This document shows, piece by piece, positions 45,776 through 59,259 of a stretch of 64,000 nucleotides of DNA; positions within the stretch are counted from its first letter, which is position 1; each line of letters opens with the position of its first letter. The notes under the pieces were generated by a model, which made no database searches, had not been told where the DNA came from, and saw nothing but the letters and a program-made list of their open reading frames with translations. The DNA comes from Turnera subulata (Eukaryota > Streptophyta > Magnoliopsida > Malpighiales > Passifloraceae), in assembly GCA_028386065.3 (NCBI GenBank), contig JAKUCV010004748.1:93889-157888 (forward strand), read 5' to 3'. A program made the translations under genes and the position numbers.

Positions 45776-46447
45776 TTCCGTCACCCGAATTCTAATGGGG
45801 CTTGGTGCCGAGTTCGAATTGGTAAAAGCCCAATCCGCTGTGTGTCCTGCTTTGTGTCCACCGAGGCACACTGGATTGTTTTTGTTACCCTTAGATTCTT
45901 TTAAAAAAGGCGTTACCAAAAAAAAATAATAACAACTTCCTAGTTAAATCATTAAGTTTTTTTTTTACGAAAAAAAGGGTGGTGTCATCATTGTCCCGTC
46001 GGTCTAGGCCCTGGTCAATACCGGTTACATTCTGGCATTAGACCTTCCTCATATGTTTGGGAATGGTTCTTGACATACATTATTTGGTTTACTAAATACA
46101 CATATGGACTTGCAAGCTTATCTGGTTACCTTTTTATTATAAAGTTTGTACCTACTAGTTTAACCTTGAAAATTTAGAATATGTGGGGATCTTGTTCATT
46201 GAAAAAACACAAAAACAGCAATATAGGTGGAGTTGTTGGAATATAAATGTGATTGGTGTATCAAAGAGACCAATGATGTATAAGTGTGATTGGTGTATCA
46301 AATAGACTTATATACTTAATTCTGTTTGGGTGATAAGTATGAATTTCAATTAGACCGTAATTTGACACCCTACATGGTAAGTCGATATCATTCATATCCA
46401 GTAAAATATGTTTACTCAATTCATAAAGTTCAAACATTTCTAACTTA
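45776..46447. other. Intergenic, with a short duplicated motif
   Basis: A motif of about 22 bp (GTGATTGGTGTATCAAA core) occurs twice between about 46249 and 46304. Nothing else was recognised. Confidence 0.5.
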
Positions 46448-46882
46448 TGGGTGCAGGGCTTCATTCATAGCCTCCAACCCTGCAACATTTTCCTCTCGGA
46501 ACTCTGGGCAGTGTTTGATGCGCTGTGCATCGCATGGAGTTCGGGTTTCCGTCAACTTATCATTGAAGTTGATAATCTGGAAGTGGTCTCCCTTCTAAAT
46601 TCAGATGGTACCTCCCGGTTTGATCGCCTACCTATCATGGAGTGTATACAAGACATGCTTAGCCGACATTGGAGTATTTCTGTCCAACATGTGTACAGAG
46701 AACCCAATGGAGTTGCAGACCTCCTAGCTAAGCACAAACTTTCTTCTCAGGCAGGGCTTAATACCATACCAGTGGCCCCGGATTTCTGTCTTAATCAGCT
46801 ATTGTTAGACGCCTCAGGGGCACAAGTACTACGTGAATTCATGATATAATTTGTTGTTTCCTCTTTTTAACAAAAAAAAAAA
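46448..46882 (+). pseudogene. 5'-truncated LINE tail: RNase H fragment with poly(A)
   Basis: An open frame (46451-46849, 132 codons) reads as the C-terminal half of a LINE RNase H: ELWAVFDALCIAWSSG, IIEVDNLEVVSLL and HVYREPNGVADLLAK. A short 3' UTR and an A12 run (to about 46882) follow, as expected for a 5'-truncated LINE insertion. I could not find a clear target duplication, so the left boundary is approximate. The frame is intact but lacks the first catalytic strand. Confidence 0.85.
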
Positions 46883-47029
46883 AGTGGAAATAGAAATTGG
46901 CTATAAAATATGGCATAAGGGGGAAAAACATTAATGATTCACCAAAACATATTTAGGCCACTAAAAAGCCTAATTTGAATTGAAATTACTAGCTTCGAAT
47001 CTGTTATTTGTGTGTCGTGGCTGAATGTA

Positions 47030-47162
47030 TGACAGTTCATGTTCATGTAGTAGGTGTACCGACTATAGAGTCCAAATATGACATTTCATCTAATAGGTGT
47101 ACCCATTGTAGAGTCCAAATATGACATTTTATATGATAGGTGTATTGGCGGTGGAGTCCACT
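47030..47162. repeat. Three diverged 43 bp tandem units
   Basis: AGGTGT recurs at 47052, 47095 and 47138, and GAGTCCAAATATGAC at 47068 and 47111, giving a 43 bp period. The third unit is more diverged. It lies 1.4 kb upstream of the gene at 48536. Confidence 0.8.
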
Positions 47163-48535
47163 ATTATCCCGTTGACGCGTGGAATTAGTTAGACCGCATT
47201 TGGTATAAAAGATTTAACTTTCCTTTTGAAATCCTTTTCCCAAAAAAAAAAATAACTTTCCTATAAGAAAAAGAGATATTTTAATGTATACATAGTTGGA
47301 AAATAATTCTAAAAAATGTAATTCTTGAAAAATGGAAGAAGCAACCTTCATTCCCTTTTTTACTGAAAATAGGAGATATAACTCATAAAAGAAGAGAAAA
47401 AAAATACGAATTAATATATCCTGATCAAAAGTGAAGACCATGGGAAAGGACAAAAGGCTGATTGCAGTTTTGGAGTGGTCTGGCAATCGGTTGCAGGAAG
47501 AGAAGAGGAAAATTCGCAGCAGAAACGGGATTTCTTGGGATTCAAGTTTCTGTGACCATTTCCCTTTTCAGGCAAGTTTCCTGACCAGAAACTAGAAACT
47601 AAGCGCTATTGCTTTACCCAGCTACCCGTCAACATCTTTACTTTTCCCTTGCCCAATCAATAAGAACCACACCCATAGGTAGCCTCTAACCACTGCAAAT
47701 CCAATTCATTTCGCGCACATGCACTGCAACACCTCTTTTTCCTTGAATCAAAGACCATTATAATCAACACAAAAGAGATTAATTATCTCTATTAATCCTG
47801 TCAAAAAAAAGCATTATCTCTATTTATAAAACTAAGAAAAATTACTACTAATTCACTGTTCCAATTCACTACTCCCCAGAAAACATCTAGCTGGCAATGC
47901 ATAGTTGTCTCTTGTGTCCTTATGGTCATGTAATCCGCGTGTGAGGTACAGTGCCATACCAAGCAACTAAAACGTCATATTCCAGTGTATACCCTTACTC
48001 CTCCACAATGCGCCAATAGAAACCCGCCACGCCACCCAAATGGCCCCAGCCTCTGCAGATCGCAGCACCAGATATATATGATGATCAAAATCTCCATGGA
48101 TGGTCAATCGAGGATCTTTTTACTCGCCCAGCGCGTGCCGTTACCCATTCCTGTGGTACTATTAAAACCAAGCCCAGCTTCTTCACCAACTCGCTTCACT
48201 TTTCACTTTTCACGCATAAAACACCCACACACACAGATTTTCCCTTTTGTTTTCTCCACACACACTTCACATGTAAAAGTACTGCGGTTTTCTCACCAAC
48301 TTTCCCGAGAAAATCCTCTCTCTCACCTGTAGAGAAATTCTTCGTTCGATCATAGATATACAAACGCTTTATACCTTCAAAGAGACGTCAAATGTCGGTG
48401 TAAAGAAAGGTAGATTTTAGGGCTTTAGTAAACAAACACACACACTAGAACAGAGAACACACCACACACAAAGTTATACTGGAAAGCAAAAAGGTCACAG
48501 TAAAAGGGCAAAGTTGGCGTTTCCTGTGAGGGAAA
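47163..48535 (+). other. Upstream region and 5' UTR of the eIF4E-binding-like gene
   Basis: AT-rich sequence with no separate gene. From about 48150 it becomes CT-rich with CACACA runs, typical of a plant 5' UTR. There is no strong TATA box. Confidence 0.45.
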
Positions 48536-51500
48536 ATGAGCTCGGAGACTGGAATTCACTGTCCGTTGCCTTACTCGACAGCAGATGATTCTACTGAAGA
48601 AGAATACGACAAGTAGTTTTTACCTTATGTTACTCAATTTTTTCCTTTACTTATAAAAAAATTATGGTAGAGAGTGGTAATTAATTAAGTAGAACCGCTT
48701 GTCTTTGTTGCAGAGAATCGAAGTGCTCGTATTCGAGAGATTTTCTTCTATCTCTGGTTGAGTTGGATGAATGCAAGCGGTTACCATCTGGCCTTGACTC
48801 TTCGATTTTGGGGTGAATGTGCCTAATTCCCCTAATTTAACTGTTCCTTTCTCTCCTTTTTTTTTTCTTCATTTTTAACTGTTCCTTTAGTGGTGTAAAA
48901 ATAATTGCGTGTGTATTATAAATTATTTTTTCGCCATCATTTTTCTCTACTTGAACTGATTTGCTTAAGCACTTCCTGTACAGCAGTGATCTTAACGAAG
49001 ATAATTCCCAATCTTCACATTCCCGTAGTGACTCCGGTAAGTGTTTTGCACATTTTGCTTGACATTCATTTCCATATGTAACATGGATTTTTTAGCTGGG
49101 GCCATTAAGTTAAACCACAGCCCATGATTTTGCGCTCTAAGAGGCCAATATATTATACACTTGTGCGCAACTACTTGTCAAGAAATAGTAGGGGGAAAAA
49201 CGCGCTTTTAGTTTGGCCGGCTAGAAAACTTAGACCATTTTCATGTGGTAAGAACAAGAATGTCTGTATACGCACCGTTCATATGCACTATAGGTCATAG
49301 TTCGCATTTATATATGAGTACTTAGCTGAATGTTTTCTTCTTTTTCTTTCACGGAAGCATGAACTATACATACTGAGTTATTGGCATGCAAAGGGCTTTT
49401 CCGTGGTCAGTGTTGCTGGTATGAAATGGAAGAATTTGCATGCTGTGCACCTATCCTTCCTTTTTTTTCTCAAATCTGGTTTCACTGCTGATTGATTTTG
49501 TAATTTTATCCTGATCGAAATGAAGCCTCTGTATGGAGGTGCTCAACTGAACTCTTGCATTGCTTAATCATATAAGTTCGTAATAATGCAGGCTCTAGCC
49601 AGGATGGCGGCATGGGAAGACGCACTTCTCCACATCCTTGGGATGGTGTTTTGGGGAAGGCTTCTCTTTTGGGACATCCTGCATATGTTCCTCTGCTATC
49701 TGCTCCAAAGGTTCCAGGCGGTTATCATTTACTCAACAGAACTGTTGCACCATATCGGCCTCCTCACCTCTATAAGGTGTTGTTCGTGCTTCACCTTTTC
49801 ATTTGAATGTATTCGGCAGCGTCCAACGATTCATATAAGTTAAAATTGCCAGATGTGGCATCTATGGAGTATTATATTTCATCTTTGGTGTTTGCTAGAC
49901 AAATAGGAAATTCAGAAATTGATATTATGGAGAAAATCATAGTGCGGTACTGTGCTTTATTTCAGAGGGATCATTGTTCTGGAACTGAGGGCAAAGACTT
50001 ATCCAATGGATCTTCCAACTGTCCAAAACAAGTGAGGGCAGAAGAAGGATGGGAAAGAGGTAAATTATTTGCATGGAGCAAGTTTTATATTTGCATCTTT
50101 TATCTTTGGAGACCCTAATGTTTCAACAAAGGTTTATCATTCTTCAGACGCTAACAAAGATGATGTTTCTTAGATTTCTTTGAGTCAAAGATGGAGGAGT
50201 CCAAAGCTAGCCAAGAGAAGCTGAATAACAGAACAGATCAGCAGAAGGTAAATTTCGACCTGGATATTGTATCCCATGGGGCGATAGGATTATGAACAAA
50301 TGCAATCAATCTATTTCTAGGGGCACTCTTCCATTCAAAACTTCTGCATCCCGAAAACTGCTCTCCCCTTCAGTAGACAGCAAAATCAATTTGAGAAAAG
50401 TTTTGCAACATATATACCGTTACCCATAAATTTGAATCTAGAAAACTACTATCCCCTGCTGCAGCATTACTTTTTTCAACATATCCAAGGGTCTAAATCT
50501 TTGTGGTTTGCTTGCTACATAGGTTACCAAACAATCATGAGTGAATCTGATCATTTGAGATAATCTCTTTACATTTTTATAAAAATGTCATATTGTATCC
50601 TGAATTCAAAAGATCATATTATATCTTTAAGCAAAGTTGCCACATATCATAACTCGCTTCTTCTACTTTTTACGGCTCAGTAGCAGTTGAGTAATTACCT
50701 GTTACCGTATCCTTTTCTTCCAAATTATCTGCAGCACTTCCAACTGACTACCTGTAACCTCTTTGCCAGAATTATGGACGACACCAGTTTGCAAGACCTG
50801 AATTGTCCTTTGCCAACGCTGTAAAACAATTGGGTGAAAAAGGTAATAGTACAAAAATTGTCGAATGCCAATGGTTCGTTTTCTTTTTTCTTAGCCTCTG
50901 GAAGCTTCTGATTCTGGCAAGCTTAACTAACGATTTGGTGGTGACTTTATAGAAGCTCAGATAATATTCTTCTCATATTTTCCAGATAAGATGCTGGCAG
51001 ATGGTGTTTCCAAGGGTGAATCCATAGTATGTCCACAGCCTGACAAACAAACAACTAAGAATGGCTCCAATCGTCATTCTTCCAGGGGCAATGAAGTTCT
51101 ACGCAAGAACCTAGAGTCTACCTCTGTGTCTGGCATAGAGCAAATCTGTGGGAAGTTCGTTAGAGATGGTGAGTCAACTGTCCTGTCAAGCTATTTGCCT
51201 CAGCCTGAGAGTGTTCAATCTTCTGAAAGAGAGAATAAGGAACCAATATATAGAAGACACTCAGGTGCGCACACATCTCTCTCGGCAACAGGGACGTCGA
51301 AGCTAAACATTTTCAATTCAGGGAATGTTAGCATGGAAAGGCATACCACCTCTGAAAGAAAATATGGAAGAGGCGTCACAAATGGATTTCATTCTTCGGA
51401 ATTGTTAGGTGGCAGAAGCAGCCCTGAAGCAGGGTTCGATGAATATGATCCTACCGGTCATAGCAGCTTCCCGGTCCTGAACAATGGAATTCCTTCATCC

Positions 51501-52277
51501 GTTGATGACTCTATTGGAAAGAATCCCAAAAATATCATGCCCTCTGGTTGTGCTGAGAAAACTGGATTAGATAAGAGAGAGGGCAACCCACCGGTCTGTA
51601 ACGATGCCCGCATAGAAACAGGGTTTAATACTCCTAGTGATCGGAAAAAATCAGAGTCCTCACCTGTCAGTGCCTCTGAAGGGAAAGTTAGTGGATCTGA
51701 TAACGTCTGTTTGCCTGATGAGGACAGTTTGATTACAGTTGATGACTTGGTGTTTCAAATGGACTTGGCATTGATATCCGGCAGCAAGTCAACCGAAGCT
51801 GGCCCAAGCACTCCATCTCAGGTTGATGGGAAGCAAGTTGATCCCAGTGTTAGCTCAGGACAAGGATCCAGACCTAGTTCGGAAGTCCGCACTATTGCGG
51901 GTTCTGATACTGCGAAGAGAAAGCACACTCATGATAGCACTCCGGCTGCCAGGAAACCCGGCCCACGGTTGCATCCATCTCGGACAAATCCACGCAGGGC
52001 CCCATTCCAACCTGGGCGTTTTGAAATCAGTTCCCCAAATTCAGAAATCTATCGTTACAACCCTCCTCGTCTTGGTTGTCCTCCATATAGCTTTTACAAC
52101 TGTCGTCTTCTGCCGCCGCCGCCGCCTCCGCCTCCTTTCCACCAGATGCTAATTCCTGGTCAGTTACCTCAACAACCAGGTGGACCGTCTACTTTTGCAC
52201 CACCCTATACTTCTTCAATTTATGACTGGACTTATTACTCTTATCCAACCGACCTAATGCAACCTCTGAAATATTGA
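48536..52277 (+). CDS. Plant protein with eIF4E-binding-type motif (CBE1-like candidate)
   Basis: Exons 48536-48612, 48714-48812, 48984-49036, 49592-49776, 49966-50059, 50174-50247, 50770-50842 and 50986-52277 join in phase to 648 residues. Exon 2 encodes YSRDFLLSL, which fits the Y-x4-L-hydrophobic motif that binds the cap-binding protein eIF4E. The rest is low-complexity and probably disordered: Ser/Gly/Pro-rich, with a proline run near the end and an aromatic C-terminus (YDWTYYSYPTDL). The plan suggests a cytoplasmic translation regulator such as the plant protein CBE1, but I recognise the motif, not the full family. The exon at 49966 is the least certain; a donor at an earlier GTGAGG is possible. 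Confidence 0.7.
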
Positions 52278-53887
52278 AACGACATGCCAGTTCTGAAATG
52301 CTTATAGGTAAAAATCACTATCTTGGTTGGAAGTGTGTTGAATTTTCCCATCTTTTTTTTCTACTGATTTTGATTGATAACGGGATCCTGCCTTTTCAAT
52401 TTCATCGGATTGACGCCAGCACCTGGATCCTATGTCTTCTTGACGATCAACCATATAACTTTTTTTTTGGGATAGTAGTATCTACAAGGCCCCCTCAAGA
52501 TGTGTTTACCCGATAGGGAAACAAATACTAGGGAAGCAAAACATTCACCATTTTACTCTGAGATTTTTCACTATTTTTCATTTTTGGTACACTTTCTTTA
52601 TTTTTGGACAGCTAGCACATTTATCGCACACACTATACATCAAATACACACAACTTGGCCATAATTTTTTAACTTTTTTGGTCGAACAGAGGTTATACTT
52701 TATGATACCGTAAACTTGGCCATGAAAATTGCACCCTGTTACATATACACATATCCTAACCGAGGCTCCCCACTCCAAATATCACCGTTTGCAACATCTT
52801 ACCCAGTTTCGAAAGTGTACTCTCAGAAGTCAGAACCCAAGGGAAAGTCCCAACTAGCTCACAAGGCAATTGGCTATATACAGGTCCTCTATCATGAGAT
52901 ACAAAGGTGCCAACTGCCAACAGTCTGCAAAAACAGTGCAACTGATCATGCATCATTATCCTCAACTTCAACTAGAACTTCGTTCTTATTCAACCTATTC
53001 TGGGAACAGATAAGACCAAATCCTATAGGCTCGAATACATGTAGACTGCCCTTAACAATACTAAACCAGTGTTGCCCAGCAATGGCGGTCAAACATACCC
53101 TTGAAACCATTTAGAAAATATAAAACAAGAGGAAACACTCGAAATAAGAAAACAAAAATAAGACATTCAAAATAGAATATGAATAAGGTTGTTGACTTCT
53201 CTATATCCACTAGCACAAAATGGGCAAGTTTAGACATGCCCCACTCCCTCCATATGGAAAGGGACATGTATCCCTTTAGACCATTTGTTCCAGTTCATTT
53301 AAAAAAATCCCAACTGCGTGGTCATTATTAGCAATAAAAATAAGTCAGTCAGAATGAAATGAAGCATTCTGAAAACAAAATCAGCAAACCAACATGTCTT
53401 ACTAATGGGGTCTGAGTAACCACAGGAATTCAAAGCCTGTGCTGTGCCTGATGCAAACAAATACGTGCTTCAGCATGCTCAATGAAACTCACTAGAGATT
53501 TCAGATGAGATGGATTGACATAACAAGACTACAGGTTTATAATAAACCTTGAATACACAACGATTCAGCACTGTACATTATAAAACTTAGATAACTCGAC
53601 TCACTATACACTCTTGAAGTAGGACAGATTATTTTTATTTCCCCTTTTCAATATACACAACATAGCGGACGGCAAAAGTTACTTACAAACTACGCAACTG
53701 ACGGCCTAACGGACAGGAGTAGCTAGTACCAAAAAAACTTTAGCCAATGCCTTCAATGAGCGCCAGTTGTAAAACTCTGATTGCTCGCCCTAGTATAGTG
53801 CCAGCAAGAGTAGGAGTTAGATAGGCAAAAATATTGAAATAACAAATACGAATAACAATAAGAATAATAGTCGTCACACTACCTTAA
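52278..53887. other. Convergent intergenic region
   Basis: 3' flanks of the eIF4E-binding-like gene (+) and the RVE gene (-). No coding sequence or transposon was recognised. Confidence 0.5.
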
Positions 53888-56800
53888 TCAAGCCACATTC
53901 ATTGATTGGCCACCAAGAACAACTTTCTCTGCACTGATCACATCGGTATCAATCTCGTAAGAAGAGAGCAATCTTCTCTGCATCAACACATTGGATCGTG
54001 TCACAGGTTTGCACATAAACTAGCTCACTGCGATAAAACAATGCTCGAGTTGGTGGTGACACGTCTATGAACTTTCTTACATAGGCGCTATTGCCTATCC
54101 TACAGAGCTAGCTGGACCAAACATCATAAACGACTACACAAGAAACCAGCCAGCTTGTCATCTATTCCATGGTAGTAATGTTGTATGATACAAACATTAC
54201 TGTACTAATGTACATTTTACATGCCACCCGATGCTAGACAATATATAATAGTATGCAGCCCAAGGCCAGACAGTTCATGCTAGACAATATATAATAGTAT
54301 GCAGCCCAAGGCCAGACTGTTCATGCAATACAGGATAACGCGTCTAAGGACTATTGTTATTTTACTCATTCAAAAAAGAAAATAAAGTTTTATTTGTCTT
54401 CTGTTGAAGACAAACCATGGAAATAGCATGCACGACCCAAATGACCAATGTAGAAAAACCTGTGCGATGAAAACAAGTGTGAAAAACATAACATTTTGTA
54501 GAAAGGGCACTCACATGATCCTCAAAATTGGGACTGGATAAATTGATAGATAGGTTTCTCATCAACAACAGCACCTGTACAAGAAGAGAAGACAAATGAA
54601 TAAGCATATTGCAATAAGAAACCATAGTCCATATTATGACAACCGTAGAAGATAGGGTGATCAACTGGATCATCAACCTTTGCTCTTGCCTCTTAAATGC
54701 AGTAACAAAATATGTATGCGGAAAATAAATAAATAATATTACGTCAACCCTCCAAGGTTCAAGCAAAGCCACGGCCAATACCACTCATTTTGTTTAACAA
54801 AATTCCCATTCTTGGACACCCGAACTATGACTTGATATAAGTCCCACCAAAGGTATACATTAGCTATGTGGATTTTGTGCAAAACATTTTTATGTACTCG
54901 AGCCAACCATAAATGCACCAAACCTGAGGTTTAAATCAAAAGTATAGAAATTCAAAAAAGAATTGTTACAGGTGTGACCAAACATACCGTTTCAACATCG
55001 ATAGGATCCATTTGTTTGAGTTTCTGCAAATGCCCAGTAACATGTGGGTCGAAGACACTGCCAATAAAGTTGTATACTTGGGCAAAGTCGGGCAAAACTG
55101 CAAAATATAGGATTAGGATAAATGGTGGCAAGTCTATGAGGAGAACAAATCAAGAAATTAACAACTAGTTTCAGCATCCTAAGATAAACTTGTAAAGTGT
55201 CTCTATCTCCATTAAAAAAAAAAAAAAAAAAACAGAAATAAGCAAGACCGAAAAAGAAGAACGCATAAAAAAGCATAGAAAATTCTGCTTATGAACGTGC
55301 ATGTCTTCAACATTGCCTGCTTAGCAACATTAAGAATTTAAGATAAAACCAATTCTAGCCTATCTTAATCTCGATACAGTATTTCTAATGGCCAATTGTC
55401 ATAAATAAAACCAGGACCAAGTTATTCCCAAGGGTATATTATCAACCATTGAGGTGGACAACAAAGACTCCAGGATTAAGTGAACAAAAAGAAATGCTCA
55501 CCTCTTAGAGGATGACCTTGATTCTCTTTATCTGATGCCTCACCAGTTTTTTTGGCTCGAGGAGTACTTTCGCTGCTACTACAGCAATTATTAGCCATGA
55601 CTGGCGCTGTATTAAGACATATGTTTAGGCAACTAATCAGACCAAACTGAAGTTCCGGATGATCAAGTTTTATGAATAAAAGCGAGGTTATGAACCTTTT
55701 GCTTGATTTGATAAATAGACTGTCGGTGTGTTATCTGTCCAAGAGGTGACAGCGGCACCCACAATGGTGTTCATAGGTATTGATGAGCATTCAGGCCTCA
55801 AAATGTATCCAGGTTCAAGAAGAGCAGATGACTGAAGGGATCCTGAAGTTTGTGAGAGCACTGTGGGCGCAGAGAACGAAACAATTAACGCAATATAACA
55901 TTCTTTATCCTCTCTATGCGTGTAAGCATAAAAAACATGAAAACAAAAAGAAACACTGTACTTCACCATTTTTTGAGGCCTTCTGTGGATACGGATGAGC
56001 AGCTTTCCTTTTTGGCCGAGGAGGTGGCAGATGTTCGCTTGTTCCGCTCTTTTGAACCTTTAGAAAGTACTTCTGCGCATGACTACGTATCTAGAAAAGT
56101 AAAATTCACAGTTTTCCAAGTAAGTTTCGGCAATTGTTGATATTTAAGAGTGTAACACAGACAACGGAAGCTTGCAACTGTTTGTACATAGAGGAAAAAC
56201 TGGAAACAAGAAAATAAGCGTGACAAATTTTCAACATGATGCATTTCTAAGTACCAGTGAAGGGCACAAAAGAATTTATTCTAGTACCTGAATAACTGTT
56301 TTAGACCCAACAAATGCTTCAATTTTTTTCCAGTCGCGGTCAAAGCTGCAGGATAATAACAAATGAAAACATATCAAAAAAATAAATATCCAGAAACGAT
56401 AACACAAACCACAGTCATCCTTAAAAATCTTTAAAAAATACGAAAATTTCAAAAAAAAAATATCTACAGATGGCACAGATAGAGGCAATGTGCAATAACA
56501 GTAGACACATCAACATTTCACCATATGCTTTCCTAAATTGAACAAAACCAATACCGAATCCCTCAAAAACCACAAAAGAGCCACTACTTCATTTTCCTAA
56601 ATTCAACTTCCAGCCTCACAATTTCAACACAAATCTCAAATTCAACCAAAACATCCTAAAAAAGTCACCTAAAACAAACAACTAACCGCAAATTCACCAG
56701 AGCTAATTCACTTCATTTCCAGTCTCCGTTTCCCCCACACTCGTACACGAACTAACCGCAGTGAAGAAGTAAAATTAAAAAAAAAAAACGGAGCAACAAT

Positions 56801-57071
56801 AACTGAGGATTTAGTGGAATTACAGCTGTAGAGCTTCGAGGAACTTGTCGTGCTCGGGTTCGGTCCAGCTCTCCCTGGACTTGGTTATGGTGTAGGGTTT
56901 CCGGATCTTCTTGCTCGGATCCTCCGAGGAAGTGGATGACGCGGTAGAGGCAGGCGCCCCTGTGGTAGGCGTGGTGATGGATGTTGTGGCGAACGGGCCT
57001 AGCCCGGGCAACGCCATTCCGGCCGGATCCAGGAAGAATCCCTCTCCCGGGTTGGGGTTTTTTGACACCAT
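53888..57071 (-). CDS. RVE6: REVEILLE-type MYB-like transcription factor (RVE6/ASG4-like)
   Basis: Eight exons (57071-56824, 56345-56288, 56090-55967, 55860-55696, 55606-55502, 55097-54988, 54574-54515, 53977-53888) join in phase to 319 residues. The single MYB domain spans about residues 54-108: [39 protein letters not shown] and [22 protein letters not shown] marks the CCA1/LHY-like group, whose members bind the evening element AAAATATCT. The [17 protein letters not shown] stretch after the MYB and the conserved tail ([30 protein letters not shown]) place it with RVE4/6/8-type proteins, which act in the circadian clock. The N-terminus resembles RVE6. Exact orthology needs a tree. Confidence 0.93.
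54231..54322. repeat. 2 x 46 bp tandem duplication in the last RVE intron
   Basis: The unit beginning ATGCTAGACAATATATAATA at 54231 is repeated at 54277 with about one difference. Confidence 0.9.
56457..56465 (+). promoter_or_regulatory. Evening element in RVE intron 1
   Basis: Exact AAAATATCT, the sequence bound by RVE/CCA1-type factors, in the first intron of the RVE gene. A second exact copy lies upstream of the gene, on the minus strand at 58400-58392. Chance matches are possible in AT-rich DNA. Confidence 0.45.
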
Positions 57072-59259
57072 AAATTCTACGCCGGTGGATTTTGTTTTGT
57101 TTTCTTTTGTTGGTTAGTTGGGGGAGATGAGGAGGTTTTAGTTTTTGGTTTTTGGTGTTTATTTAAGTTTTTCTTGAGAGATTTGGGCTTTGAATTATTA
57201 AAAAAAGAAGGTGGAGAAGAGAGGAGAGGGAGAGGGGGGGAGTAGAACTAGTGTGCGGCTAGCTGAAGCGAGAGTATATATGAGGTTGCGGGGACAGAAT
57301 CCGATGCTAAGGGATTTTGGGTTGTTGAAAATGGTTGGCGTGTAGGATTGTGCCACGTTGGCATGGTTGGGTATACCCTTTTTTTTCTTTTTTTTCTTCT
57401 CTTTTTTTTTTCTCGTGCTTCGTCCATGAATCAAAGCGTACCTGTTAAGCATGCCGGTTGGTTTTGCGATAATAAAGTACGACTTATTACTATTTGCTCC
57501 GATAAATAAAATTACATCCTCTTTTATCTCCACAATTAGCTGAGGAAACGGCAAGTAACGATTTTTTTCAAAAAAAAATCTAAAACTTAGATTTTTCTGG
57601 TCAAAAACACTGCAACTTATATGTAGTGATCGATAAATGTTGTTTCGGTTTCCCATAGGAGAGAGCTTTGCCACCACTAAAAGTTAGGGCACCTGATTAT
57701 TGTAGATGAATCTTTCATTGAGAATTTTCTACCTATATTATAACTCAATCCCAGACTTGATTTAAGCGAAACTAAGCCAATTATTATGAGCTAACCTCAC
57801 ATTTTGGTAGTGATGGATAGATGTTTGGTCGCCCATTGCATTTTATGAGTATGTTATAGATTGTTAATATTTTTCTTTTGTATATAACAGATTCCTTTTT
57901 GGATCAATTAACCGTCAAAATCAAGAACTGAAGATCATAAAAGTGTGACCGGGAGGTAGACTGGGTTTTTGGTATAATTGTTTGGATTCACCTAATTGGT
58001 CATCCAAGGAATACCTGAACCTCTGATAGGATGATACTTTACTACCCCAAAACCAACTGCTTTCCAAAGCAGTTTGATACCATGATAGTCTGTTTAGACT
58101 TCATAGGACGAAAAGGACAGCAAAGGACTAGATCTCCTTGGAAAATGGGGGGGACGCGTTGCAAGAGATTGTGCCTACATACGTCCAACTCAAGACCACC
58201 GTACCCGAAGCTTTCTGTTATCTGATGGAAAAAGTGGCCAACGAATGGCCAATAATTAAGATGATGATTCAGTGAAAGGATCTTCAACCAGCAGCAGCAG
58301 CTAAACAAGGGTGTGGTAGATATTTAAGTGTGGGCCTTCTTACATTGCATCCCACCGTGCAAAGTGCATATCCCGACGGTACTTTTCGGGCAGATATTTT
58401 GTTGTTTCCCCTCTACCTTTCGCCTTGCATTTGAGTGGTCAGTATTAGTAGTAGCATAAATATGTGCAGGTAAAGCTGCCTAATTTTCAGTTAGATGGAC
58501 AAAAAAAAAGCCTTAACATATGTTTAGTTTCACGTATTTTCGATAACTAATCCTGATTACCTTTTTTATTACCAATGGAAAACTATTCTTAATTGTGGAC
58601 TTAATTTTCTTGTAAAAAAGATTGTTGAACCAATGGGTTGTAACTTGTAAGTTGTAACTCAAGTGATAGTGACCTATCTCCAAGGCTAAAAGTCTCCAAT
58701 TCGTGTCTTTATTTAAAAAAATATATATGTGAAAAGAACTAGTTACCGCTAAAATTGATCAATGTAAATACGTGAAGAAAGAATGGATGGGTGCCCTAGA
58801 CGTAAAAAAGATAAGAAAAAGAAACCTTTCGCGTGAACCACAGTCGAGCACGCAAAGGGAAGTCTCTTCCTTTCTATAGGCCACGAGGGTCCCAAGTATA
58901 TTTTACTAGATTACGTTGTTCAATCCCTCACACCACAGATTACATTTGACAATGTGCTTTATGATTCAGCAAACACAGGATATTTGCAGCACAAAAATGG
59001 AACGTAAAGCAACATGGAGCCGAATGACGACCCCACGTGGCTATACAAGAAAGAAAGAAAGCTGCAACTTATAACAACATTTATACCCCTATGTACAGAT
59101 ATTAGAGGCTGTTAGTGATGGAAGCAAGAAAGGCCACAGCCCACACAGTTAAAAGCTTGTGGTGGTATTGGTTCCGCTTGCACATGGCTTTTCTATACAG
59201 TGGTCTGAAATCTTCTGATTGCCATGTGATGAGCTCTCGATCCGGTAACTGGCAGAAGA
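57072..59259. other. RVE promoter and intergenic DNA
   Basis: A minus-strand TATA-like stretch (around 57271-57283) lies about 200 bp upstream of the RVE ATG. An evening element core is at 58392-58400. The rest is AT-rich and no gene was recognised. Confidence 0.5.

Noticed and set aside
46249..46304. Short direct repeat considered as target duplication of the LINE tail
   Set aside because: Both copies lie on the same side of the insertion; it is a local tandem duplication.
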